From Streptomyces sp. R21 (GTDB taxonomy: Bacteria > Actinomycetota > Actinomycetes > Streptomycetales > Streptomycetaceae): a stretch of DNA of 64,000 nt. The DNA is taken from assembly GCF_041051975.1 (NCBI RefSeq), contig NZ_CP163435.1:806001-870000 (forward strand). The letters are read 5' to 3'. Made by a program: the position numbers and the translations under genes. Positions within the stretch are counted from its first letter, which is position 1, and every line of letters begins with the position of its first letter. Below are positions 40,499 to 48,274 of the stretch, piece after piece. The notes beneath the pieces were generated by a model. It was not told where the DNA came from. It saw only the letters and a program-made list of their open reading frames with translations, and made no database searches.

Positions 40499-42111
40499 GA
40501 GGTGGCTTCCTCCAGTTCGGGCTCGTACACGGGAAGGGCGTGCGGGTTGGCGGACGGTCCGTGATGGCGGCGTACGGCGAGACAGGCGAGCGCGCCGGCC
40601 AGCAGGACCGCGGCGGAGACGAGTACGGCGGGGCCCATCGCGTCGACGAAGCCATGGCCGAAGACCTGGCCGCCGAGCTCCCGCATGCGGGCGGCGACGT
40701 CGTGCGGGACACCGGCCGGAACACCGCCCGCCTGCCCGGCGTTGACGTCGGACCCGGCGTGCGAGAAGGCGTCGACGAAGCCGTCGCGGTAGGCGACGGG
40801 CAGCTGCCCGGCGCGCTGTCGTGCCTGATCGGCGAGGGAGCCCGCCAGCTGCGCCTGGAGTACGGCGCCGACGACGGCGCCCGCGAGGACCGAACCGACC
40901 TGCCGCAGCGCGTTGTTGACACCGGAGGCCGCGCCGGACAGCCGCGCCGGTACGTTGCGCATGACCTCCGTGGCCATCGGCGCGAAGGTGCAGCCCGCTC
41001 CGAGACCCGCGAGGAAGAGCGGGAAGGCGACGGCGGTCCAGCTCGAACCGGTGTCGACCGCGGCCGCGATCCAGATCAGCGCCGCGGCCCAGGCCCCCAG
41101 CCCGGTCATCAGGATGAACTTGCCGCCGACCTTGTCCGAGAAGGCGCCCGCCGGGCCGGCCGTCACGAACGAACCGAGGGCGAGGGGCAGCAGCACGAGC
41201 CCGGACTTGAGGGCGCTGAAGCCCAGCACCGACTGGAGGTAGATGGTCAGCGGCAGGAACATCCCGAGGACGCCGAAGGACACCGTGATGCCGACGAAGT
41301 TGAGGAGCGTGAAGTTGCGGTCCTTGAAGAGGGAGAACGGGACGAGCGGATCGTCGGTCTGCTGTCCGCGCTCGTGGACGAGGAACCCGGCGAACAGCAG
41401 CGCAGCCGCGCCGAACAGCGCGAGGATCCAGCCGTTCCAGTCGTAGCGCTGCCCCTCGATGAGGGCGAAGGCCAGGCAGCACAGGGCTGTCGAGGCGAGG
41501 ACCACGCCGAGGGTGTCGAAGCGGTGGCGCACCGTGCGCCGCTGCCCGCCCGGGATGATCGCCGCGGCGAGCACCAGGACGAGGACGCCGAGCGGGAGGT
41601 TCACGTAGAAGATCCACCGCCAGTCCAGATGCGTGATCAGTGCGCCGCCGATGATCGGGCCCAGCGCCCCGGAGATGCCCGCGACTCCACCCCAGACCCC
41701 CATCGCCACGCCGCGCCGGTCGGCCGGGAACACCTCGGCGATGATCGACAGCGTCTGCGGCATGAGCAGCGCCGCGCCCAGCCCCTGCACCGCGCGGAAC
41801 GCGATCAGCTGGGCCGGGTCCTGTGCGAGGCCGCAGGCCAGGCTCGCCAGGGTGAACAGCGCGACGCCGGACATGAACAGGGTGCGTTTGCCGCGCAGGT
41901 CGCCGAGACGGCCCGCAGTGATCAACAGGACCGCCAGGGCGAGGGTGTAGGCGTTGACGACCCACAGGATCTCGTCCAGGGAGGCATCCAGATCCTCGCC
42001 CATGTCGGGGATCGCGATGTTCACGATCGTCAGGTCGAGCAGCGTCATGAAGAACCCGAGCGAGAGCGTGATGAGGATCGCCCAGGGGTTGCCGTGCCAT
42101 TTCTTGAACAC
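40495..42111 (-). CDS. DHA2-family MFS exporter
   Basis: 538 residues from GTG 42111 with AAGGAG 9 bases upstream. 14 membrane segments. LLDLTIVNIAIPDMGEDL and AGRLGDLRGKRTLFMSG are DHA2 hallmarks. Probable multidrug exporter. The long loop near 430-475 (SHAGSDVNAGQAGGVPAGVPHD) is unusual. Divergent from the ECF41-like sigma gene and coupled to a hemerythrin gene, which hints at a redox- or oxidant-related substrate. Confidence 0.9.
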   Translation of the reverse strand: MFKKWHGNPWAILITLSLGFFMTLLDLTIVNIAIPDMGEDLDASLDEILWVVNAYTLALAVLLITAGRLGDLRGKRTLFMSGVALFTLASLACGLAQDPAQLIAFRAVQGLGAALLMPQTLSIIAEVFPADRRGVAMGVWGGVAGISGALGPIIGGALITHLDWRWIFYVNLPLGVLVLVLAAAIIPGGQRRTVRHRFDTLGVVLASTALCCLAFALIEGQRYDWNGWILALFGAAALLFAGFLVHERGQQTDDPLVPFSLFKDRNFTLLNFVGITVSFGVLGMFLPLTIYLQSVLGFSALKSGLVLLPLALGSFVTAGPAGAFSDKVGGKFILMTGLGAWAAALIWIAAAVDTGSSWTAVAFPLFLAGLGAGCTFAPMATEVMRNVPARLSGAASGVNNALRQVGSVLAGAVVGAVLQAQLAGSLADQARQRAGQLPVAYRDGFVDAFSHAGSDVNAGQAGGVPAGVPHDVAARMRELGGQVFGHGFVDAMGPAVLVSAAVLLAGALACLAVRRHHGPSANPHALPVYEPELEEATS

Positions 42112-42205
42112 TATGCCGGTCTCCTTGTGTCGGACTCGAGTTCAAGAGGGCGCCGGTCCCGGCCGCCGTGACGTCGTGAGACGTACGTCACTCTTCGCCG
42201 TCCGA

Positions 42206-42212
42206 TGTCACA
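42206..42212 (+). promoter_or_regulatory. Possible ECF41-type -35 element
   Basis: TGTCACA, the conserved -35 of promoters read by ECF41 sigma factors, occurs 55 bases before the sigma gene start. The expected CGTC -10 at about 16 bases spacing is not present, so this is weak. Confidence 0.3.
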
Positions 42213-42266
42213 TTCCGGCCCCCTGTCGGGCTCGCAGTAGTGAGCCCACCCAGGGGAGGCAAGGCC

Positions 42267-43202
42267 ATGTCCGAGGGGACCGACACCGCGACTCAGGTGT
42301 TCGTCGACCACCGCGAGCTGCTCTTCGCGATCGCCTACAACATGCTCGGCAGCGTCGCCGACACCGAGGACGTACTGCAGGAGACCTGGCTGTCGTGGAC
42401 GGGCCGACGGCACGGCTCGCCCCTCGACGGGATCAGCAACCCGCGCGCCTATCTCGTCCGCATCGCGGTGAACCACGCGCTCGCGCGGCGCGCGGTCATC
42501 ACCCGCCGCCGCGAGACGTACGTCGGCCCGTGGCTGCCCGAGCCGCTGCTCGACGAGGCCGCCCCCGACGACTCGGCCGAGGGCGCCCTGCGCTCCGAAT
42601 CGGTGTCGCTGGCGATGCTCGTGGTCCTGGAGTCGCTCACCCCACTGGAGCGGGCGGTGTTCGTCCTCAACGAGGTGTTCGGCTACCCCCACACGGAGAT
42701 CGCCGAGGTCCTCGACCGCACCCCGGCGGCGGTGCGCCAGCTCGCGCACCGCGCCCGGCAGCACGTGCACGCCCGCCGTCCGCTCTACCGCGCCCATCCG
42801 CGCGTACGGCAGCAGGCGACGGAACGTTTCGTGGAGGCCGCGCTCGGCGGTGACATCGCCGCGCTGATGGAGATCCTGGCGCCGGATGTCACGGTGTGGA
42901 CGGACGGCGGCGGCAAGGCGCGCGGGGCGGGGCTGCGGCCCGTGCACGGCCGGGACAAGGCGGCCCGGCTGCTGGCCGGCTACGCCACGCACCGCGGCAC
43001 TGGCCTGGACGTCCGCTACCGGCGTGTCAACGGCGACGACTCCGCGGTGGTGTTCGAGGGCGAGTCGCCGTACGCGGTCATGGTCATGGACCTCACCCCG
43101 GACGGCGACCAGGTGTCCGACGTCTACATCGTCACCAATCCCGAGAAGCTCGCGCATGTGCGCCGCGAGGAGGACACCAATACGGCCAAGGAGCGCGCAT
43201 GA
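42267..43202 (+). CDS. ECF41-type sigma factor with SnoaL-like C-terminal domain (SigJ-like)
   Basis: 311 residues from ATG 42267 (GGGGAGG 7 bases upstream). Region 2: FVDHRELLFAIAYNMLGSVADTEDVLQETWLSW. Region 4: LESLTPLERAVFVLNEVFGYPHTEIAEVLDRTPAAVRQLAHRAR. After about residue 185 an NTF2/SnoaL-like extension of about 125 residues follows, which in ECF41 members replaces a separate anti-sigma factor. The stop overlaps the cytochrome b gene start (ATGA), so sigma factor and respiratory protein are made together, which is unusual. Confidence 0.9.
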   Translation: MSEGTDTATQVFVDHRELLFAIAYNMLGSVADTEDVLQETWLSWTGRRHGSPLDGISNPRAYLVRIAVNHALARRAVITRRRETYVGPWLPEPLLDEAAPDDSAEGALRSESVSLAMLVVLESLTPLERAVFVLNEVFGYPHTEIAEVLDRTPAAVRQLAHRARQHVHARRPLYRAHPRVRQQATERFVEAALGGDIAALMEILAPDVTVWTDGGGKARGAGLRPVHGRDKAARLLAGYATHRGTGLDVRYRRVNGDDSAVVFEGESPYAVMVMDLTPDGDQVSDVYIVTNPEKLAHVRREEDTNTAKERA

Positions 43203-44842
43203 CCACCACCGAGCAGCCGGGCACGGCGCCGCAGCCGGCTTCGCGACCGGCCGGCAAGGCGTCGTCCGGTGAGCGGGTCGCCGACTGGTTCGACGGCCGC
43301 CTCGGCGTGTACAGCCTGGGCAGGCAGTATCTGCGCAAGGTCTTCCCGGACCACTGGTCCTTCCTGCTCGGCGAGATCTGCCTCTACAGCTTCGTCGTGC
43401 TGATCCTCACCGGTGTCTATCTGACACTGTTCTTCCATCCGTCGATGAACGAGGTGACGTACCACGGCAGTTACGTCCCGCTCAACGGCGTACGGATGTC
43501 GGAGGCGTACGCCTCGACCCTCGACATCAGCTTCGACGTGCGCGGCGGGCTGCTCATCCGGCAGATCCACCACTGGTCCGCGCTGATCTTCCTCGCCGCC
43601 ATGCTGATGCACATGATGCGGCACTTCTTCACGGGCTCGTTCCGCAAGCCCCGCGAGGTGAACTGGCTGTTCGGCTGGACGCTGCTGCTGCTCGGCCTGT
43701 TCGAGGGCCTCTTCGGCTACTCGCTGCCGGACGACCTGCTGTCGGGGACCGGGCTGCGGTTCGTGGACGGGGCGCTGCTGTCGATGCCGGTCGTCGGCAC
43801 GTATCTCTCGTTCTTCACCTTCGGCGGCGAGTTCCCCGGCCACGACATCGTGGCCCGCTTCTACTCCCTGCACATCCTGCTGATCCCCGGCATCATGGCG
43901 GCCCTCGTGGTGGCCCACATCCTGCTGGTCGTCTACCACAAGCACACCCAGTTCGCGGGGCCCGGGAAGACCGAACGCAACGTCGTGGGCGCGCCGTTCA
44001 TGCCGGTCTACATGGCGAAGGCGGGCGGCTTCTTCTTCCTGGTGTTCGGCGTCATCGCACTCATATCGGCGGTCGCGACCATCAACCCGGTCTGGGTGTA
44101 CGGCCCTTACCGCGCCGACCAGGTGTCGACGGGCGCCCAGCCCGACTGGTACCTGGGCTTCGCGGAAGGGCTGGTGCGTGTGATGCCGGGCTGGGAGATC
44201 ACCGCGGCGGGACACACGCTGAACCTCGGCGTGCTCATCCCGGTCGTCGTCTTCCCCCTCCTCCTGGTCTTCGTCGCCGTCTACCCCTTCCTGGAGTCCT
44301 GGATCACGGGCGACCGGCGCGAGCACCATCTGCTGGACCGCCCGCGCAACCGGCCGATCCGCACGTCGATCGGCACGGCGTGGATCAGCCTGTACCTGAT
44401 CCTGCTGGCGGGTGGCGGGAACGACATCGTGGCGACCCGCTTCCATCTGTCGATCAACATGGTGACCTGGTCGGTACGGATCGCCCTGTTCGTGGTCCCC
44501 GCCGTCGTCTTCGTGGTGACCCGCCGCATCTGCCTCGGCCTCCAGCGGCGCGACCGCGAACTCGTGCTGCACGGCCGCGAGACCGGCGTCATCAAGCGCC
44601 TGCCGCACGGCGAGTACGTCGAGGCACACCGGCCCCTCTCCCCCGCCGAACTCCACACCCTCACCGCCCACGAGGAGCCGCCACCGCTGGAACTCGGCCC
44701 CGCCCAGGACTCCAACGGCGTCCCGAACGGCGCGCCCCGCTCCGTGCGCCTGCGCGCCGCCCTCTCCCGCAGGCTCTACGGCGAGGGCACCCGCGTCGAG
44801 AAGCCCACGGCCGAGGAGTACGAGGAGGCGCGGCGCCACTAG
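43199..44842 (+). CDS. QcrB-like cytochrome b, stand-alone paralogue
   Basis: 547 residues. Heme-ligand histidines sit in QIHHWSALIFLAAMLMHMMRHFF and FYSLHILLIPGIMAALVVAHILLVVYHKH. About nine membrane segments. QPDWYLGF matches the quinol-site region of actinobacterial QcrB. No Rieske (QcrA) or cytochrome c (QcrC) gene is nearby, so it is not the housekeeping bc1 operon. It may be an alternative subunit or quinone-linked redox protein. Translationally coupled to the ECF41-type sigma gene. Confidence 0.9.
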   Translation: MTTTEQPGTAPQPASRPAGKASSGERVADWFDGRLGVYSLGRQYLRKVFPDHWSFLLGEICLYSFVVLILTGVYLTLFFHPSMNEVTYHGSYVPLNGVRMSEAYASTLDISFDVRGGLLIRQIHHWSALIFLAAMLMHMMRHFFTGSFRKPREVNWLFGWTLLLLGLFEGLFGYSLPDDLLSGTGLRFVDGALLSMPVVGTYLSFFTFGGEFPGHDIVARFYSLHILLIPGIMAALVVAHILLVVYHKHTQFAGPGKTERNVVGAPFMPVYMAKAGGFFFLVFGVIALISAVATINPVWVYGPYRADQVSTGAQPDWYLGFAEGLVRVMPGWEITAAGHTLNLGVLIPVVVFPLLLVFVAVYPFLESWITGDRREHHLLDRPRNRPIRTSIGTAWISLYLILLAGGGNDIVATRFHLSINMVTWSVRIALFVVPAVVFVVTRRICLGLQRRDRELVLHGRETGVIKRLPHGEYVEAHRPLSPAELHTLTAHEEPPPLELGPAQDSNGVPNGAPRSVRLRAALSRRLYGEGTRVEKPTAEEYEEARRH

Positions 44843-44846
44843 GGAG

Positions 44847-44880
44847 CGCCGCCGGGGAGGCGGAGGCCTCCCCGGCGGCG
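44847..44880. terminator. Bidirectional hairpin between cytochrome b and GH2 genes
   Basis: Perfect 14-bp GC-rich stem (44847-44860 with 44867-44880), 6-base loop, filling the gap between two convergent genes. Confidence 0.75.
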
Positions 44881-44890
44881 GACGCCCGGT

Positions 44891-47800
44891 CTACGCCACG
44901 GGCGCCTCCAGTTTGCTGATGCGCTGGGCACCGTTCGCCTCGCCCGGGTGGGCGCTGGTCAGGGTGAGGCGGAGGGCTGTGCCGCCGGCCGCGTCGAAGG
45001 TGACGACGGTGGGCGCGTCCGAGGCGGTGGCCCAGTCGACGGTGGCGCCCGTCACCGGCACGTACTTCCTGCCGTCCCAGACCTCGACCTCGACGGACGC
45101 GGGCAGGGTGTGGGTCGCGTCGACGGTGAAGGAGACCTCGACGCGGTCGAAGGTGCGCGAGCGCGCCCAGGTCAGCGAGACCCAGTCCTTCGGGCGGGCT
45201 CCGTTGAACGCGGGCAGCAGGGCGGTGGCCGCCTTGTAGAACGCGTTGGACCAGCCGGTGGCCGCGTCGCCGTCGACCATGGCGGCGGGGAGGGTGTCGG
45301 GTCGGCCCGAGTAACTGGCGTCGGCCAGTGGGTAGTTGGGGGTGCCCGGGCCCGGGTCGGGGGCGAACACGGCGGCCGGGGTGGTCGCTTTCGCGCGTGC
45401 GGTGGTGGTGCGTACGGTGACGGTGTCCGAGTGCAGCCCGTCCGAGCGCGCTCGCACCTTCAGCGAGCCGGGCTTGGTGCCGGAGCGGACGACGGCAAGT
45501 GCCTTGCCGTGGAAGGCGGTTCGGGTGCTCGCCTGGTAGCGCTCGGCGCTCTCCTCCCGCCCGTTGTCGAGTCCGGCCAGCGAGCCGCCGTCGACCTCGA
45601 AGGCGATCAGGTGCTCGGCGTCGGGCACGACCACACCCCGCGCGTCGACGACCTCCGCGGTCACGAAGCAGAGGGAACGCCCGTCGGCGGCCAGTGACTT
45701 GCGGTCCGGTGTGAGCCGCACGGCGTGCGGTGCTCCGGCGGTGCGCAGGACGTCGGTGGCGACCGTACGGCCGTCGCGGCGGGCGACGGCCTTCAGCTCA
45801 CCGGGCGCGTACGGCACCTTCCAGGTGAGGTGCAGCTTGCCCGCGCTGCCGTTCGGGCTGGTGTAACTGCCGGGGTAGGGGCCGCTGGTGACCGACTTGT
45901 CGTCGCCGCTGGCCTCCGTGGTCTCCAGGTACGTGCGGCCGTCGGTGGTCTTCTTGGTGTCGAACGTCCTTGTCCCCAGGGACTTTCCGTTGAGGAAGAG
46001 TTCCACGGTGTCGACGTTCGCGTACGCCCACACCTCGACCGTGTCGCCCTCCTCGTGGTTCCAGCTCATCGGCACCAGATGGACCATCGGCTCGCTGATC
46101 CACTGGCTCCGGAAGAGGTGGTACATGTCCTTCGGGAACCCCGCCGTGTCGACCGCGCCGAAGAAGGACGCCTTGACCGGGAACACGTCGTACGGCGTAG
46201 GCTCCCCGATGTAGTCGATGCCCGACCACAGGAACTGCCCGGCGAACCACTTCCGGTCCCGGTCCTTCTTGTGCCCGTACTCCCCGCTGATCGTCCACGA
46301 GGCGAGGTTGTTGTCGTACGAGGAGGTCGCGCGCCGGCCCGGCGTGTGGTTCTCGCCGGTGTTGAGGTGTTCCGGCTCCTGGTAGGTGGAGCGCGTCGAG
46401 GTCTCCGACGACGACTCGGACTCGAAGAGGAAGAGGTGGGGGTAGGCGGCGTGCAACTGGTCCACCGAGGCCGCGGTGTTGTAGTTGAGGCCGAGCCCGT
46501 CCAGCTTGGCGAGCATCAGGTCGGCCGCGGAGCCCTTGGCGGGAATACGGCGGTACTTGTCGGAGCCGATGACGAGCGGGCGGGTGTCGTCCACCGCCCT
46601 GATCGCGGCGATGATCCGGTCGGCCATGGCGAGCCCGGCGGTGGAGGTGGAGTCGGGTATCTCGTTGCCGATGGACCACAGCACCACAGCGGGCGAGTTG
46701 CGGGCCGCGAGCACCATCTCGGTGGCGTCCTGGTCGGCGTACTCGGTGAAGAACCGGCCGTAGTCGTAGGCCGTCTTGCCGGTCTTCCAGCAGTCGAAGG
46801 CCTCCACCATCATCACGATGCCCAGCTCCTCGCAGACCTGGACGATCTGCGGCGAGGGCGGATTGTGGGAGGTGCGGAAGGCGTTGACTCCCATCGACTT
46901 CATGATGGTCATCTGGCGGCGTACGGCGTCGATGCTGATCGCGGCGCCGAGCGCGCCCTGGTCGTGGTGCAGGTCGACGCCCTTGATCTTGGCGTGGATG
47001 CCGTTGAGATGGAATCCCTCGTCGGGGTCGAAGCGGAACGAACGGATACCGAAGGTGGTCCGGTAGCTGTCGGTGACCCGGCCCCCGACACGGAGTTCGG
47101 TCTCCAGGGTGTAGCGGTGCGGGGCTTCGAAGTCCCACAACCGCGGCTCGGGCACGGTGAGTTCGTGGGTCTCCGCCTTCTCGCTGTCGACGGTGACGGT
47201 GGAGTGCGTGCGGGCCACCACCCGGCCGCCGGGGTCGACGACCCGCGAGCGGACCTCCACCTCGCGCGGGGTGCCCGACTGGTTCGCCACGGAGGTCTGC
47301 ACCCGTACAAGGGCGCTCTTCGCGGTGATCTCCGGAGTCGTGACATAAGTCCCCCAGCGGCGGACGTGCACCGGCTCGGTGACGACGAGCCGGGCGTCGC
47401 GGTAGATGCCGCTGCCCGAGTACCAGCGGCTGCTGGGCAGTCGGTTCTGCACCTTGACCGCGATGACGTTGGCGGTGGTGCCGTCGGTGTGCAGGAGGTC
47501 GGTCAGGTCGAAGGCGAACCCCGTGTAGCCATAGGGGTGCCGGCCGACCTGCGTCCCGTTGCAGTACACGTACGCGTCCATGTAGACGCCGTCGAACTCC
47601 ACCGAGATCCGCTTGCCGGCCAGGGCGGGCGGCAGGGTGAAGGAGTTGCGGTACCAGCCGAGGCCACCGGGGAAGAAGCCGGTGCCGCTGGTGGTGCCGT
47701 GCTCGGTGGTCGGCGTGAGCTCGATGCTCCAGTCGTGCGGTACGGCGACTTCACGCCACGCCGCGTCGTCGTAACCGGGCTCGGCGGCCCCGGCGTACGC

Positions 47801-47986
47801 ACCCGTGGGGTCGGTGATGCCACCCGGGTTGACCAGCGCGAAGCGCCAGCCGTCACGGAGTTCCACGGTGCGGCGGCCCGCGGCGCTCGCGGGCGACGCG
47901 GCCCAGGCGTCGGTGGCGCCCGCGAGCGTCCCGACCGCCGGTACGGCCGTTCCTGCGATCAGTACCGATCTTCGAGTGACCGTCAT
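44891..47986 (-). CDS. Secreted glycoside hydrolase family 2 (beta-galactosidase-like)
   Basis: 1031 residues. Tat-type signal (TRRSVLIAG, cut near AWA|ASPA). Order: GH2 sugar-binding jelly roll (about 40-200), Ig-like domain (215-320), TIM barrel (325-620) with acid/base Glu in VVLWSIGNEIPDS near 441 and the nucleophile Glu in the LFLFESESS strand near 519, then a DUF4982-like domain, an invasin/Ig-like domain (about 755-850) and an F5/8-like C-terminal carbohydrate-binding region (about 890-1030). Beta-galactosidase or beta-glucuronidase activity on plant or algal glycans is likely. The precise substrate is unknown. GGGGGAG precedes the ATG. Confidence 0.92.
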   Translation of the reverse strand: MTVTRRSVLIAGTAVPAVGTLAGATDAWAASPASAAGRRTVELRDGWRFALVNPGGITDPTGAYAGAAEPGYDDAAWREVAVPHDWSIELTPTTEHGTTSGTGFFPGGLGWYRNSFTLPPALAGKRISVEFDGVYMDAYVYCNGTQVGRHPYGYTGFAFDLTDLLHTDGTTANVIAVKVQNRLPSSRWYSGSGIYRDARLVVTEPVHVRRWGTYVTTPEITAKSALVRVQTSVANQSGTPREVEVRSRVVDPGGRVVARTHSTVTVDSEKAETHELTVPEPRLWDFEAPHRYTLETELRVGGRVTDSYRTTFGIRSFRFDPDEGFHLNGIHAKIKGVDLHHDQGALGAAISIDAVRRQMTIMKSMGVNAFRTSHNPPSPQIVQVCEELGIVMMVEAFDCWKTGKTAYDYGRFFTEYADQDATEMVLAARNSPAVVLWSIGNEIPDSTSTAGLAMADRIIAAIRAVDDTRPLVIGSDKYRRIPAKGSAADLMLAKLDGLGLNYNTAASVDQLHAAYPHLFLFESESSSETSTRSTYQEPEHLNTGENHTPGRRATSSYDNNLASWTISGEYGHKKDRDRKWFAGQFLWSGIDYIGEPTPYDVFPVKASFFGAVDTAGFPKDMYHLFRSQWISEPMVHLVPMSWNHEEGDTVEVWAYANVDTVELFLNGKSLGTRTFDTKKTTDGRTYLETTEASGDDKSVTSGPYPGSYTSPNGSAGKLHLTWKVPYAPGELKAVARRDGRTVATDVLRTAGAPHAVRLTPDRKSLAADGRSLCFVTAEVVDARGVVVPDAEHLIAFEVDGGSLAGLDNGREESAERYQASTRTAFHGKALAVVRSGTKPGSLKVRARSDGLHSDTVTVRTTTARAKATTPAAVFAPDPGPGTPNYPLADASYSGRPDTLPAAMVDGDAATGWSNAFYKAATALLPAFNGARPKDWVSLTWARSRTFDRVEVSFTVDATHTLPASVEVEVWDGRKYVPVTGATVDWATASDAPTVVTFDAAGGTALRLTLTSAHPGEANGAQRISKLEAPVA

Positions 47987-48274
47987 GGCGGCTCCCCCTC
48001 ATCAAGGGCTCATAATTCATCACAACTAATCGTGAGCAAACAGATTCTGACGGGATGACACACACGGCAGTCAAGGGTCTGACAGCTACTTCCGCCCCGG
48101 CCGTCACATCGGCTTGAATCCCACCCGGCCCGCGCGCCCGTCGCCCCTCACGATCCGCTCGTCCGATCCGCCCCGCGCCGGGCCATGTGTCGGGTGCAGG
48201 GCCCGTCCAAGCACTAGGCTGGAACACAAGTGACGCGCTTGTTCACTGTGAGTGTGCGCAATGGAGTGGCGACG

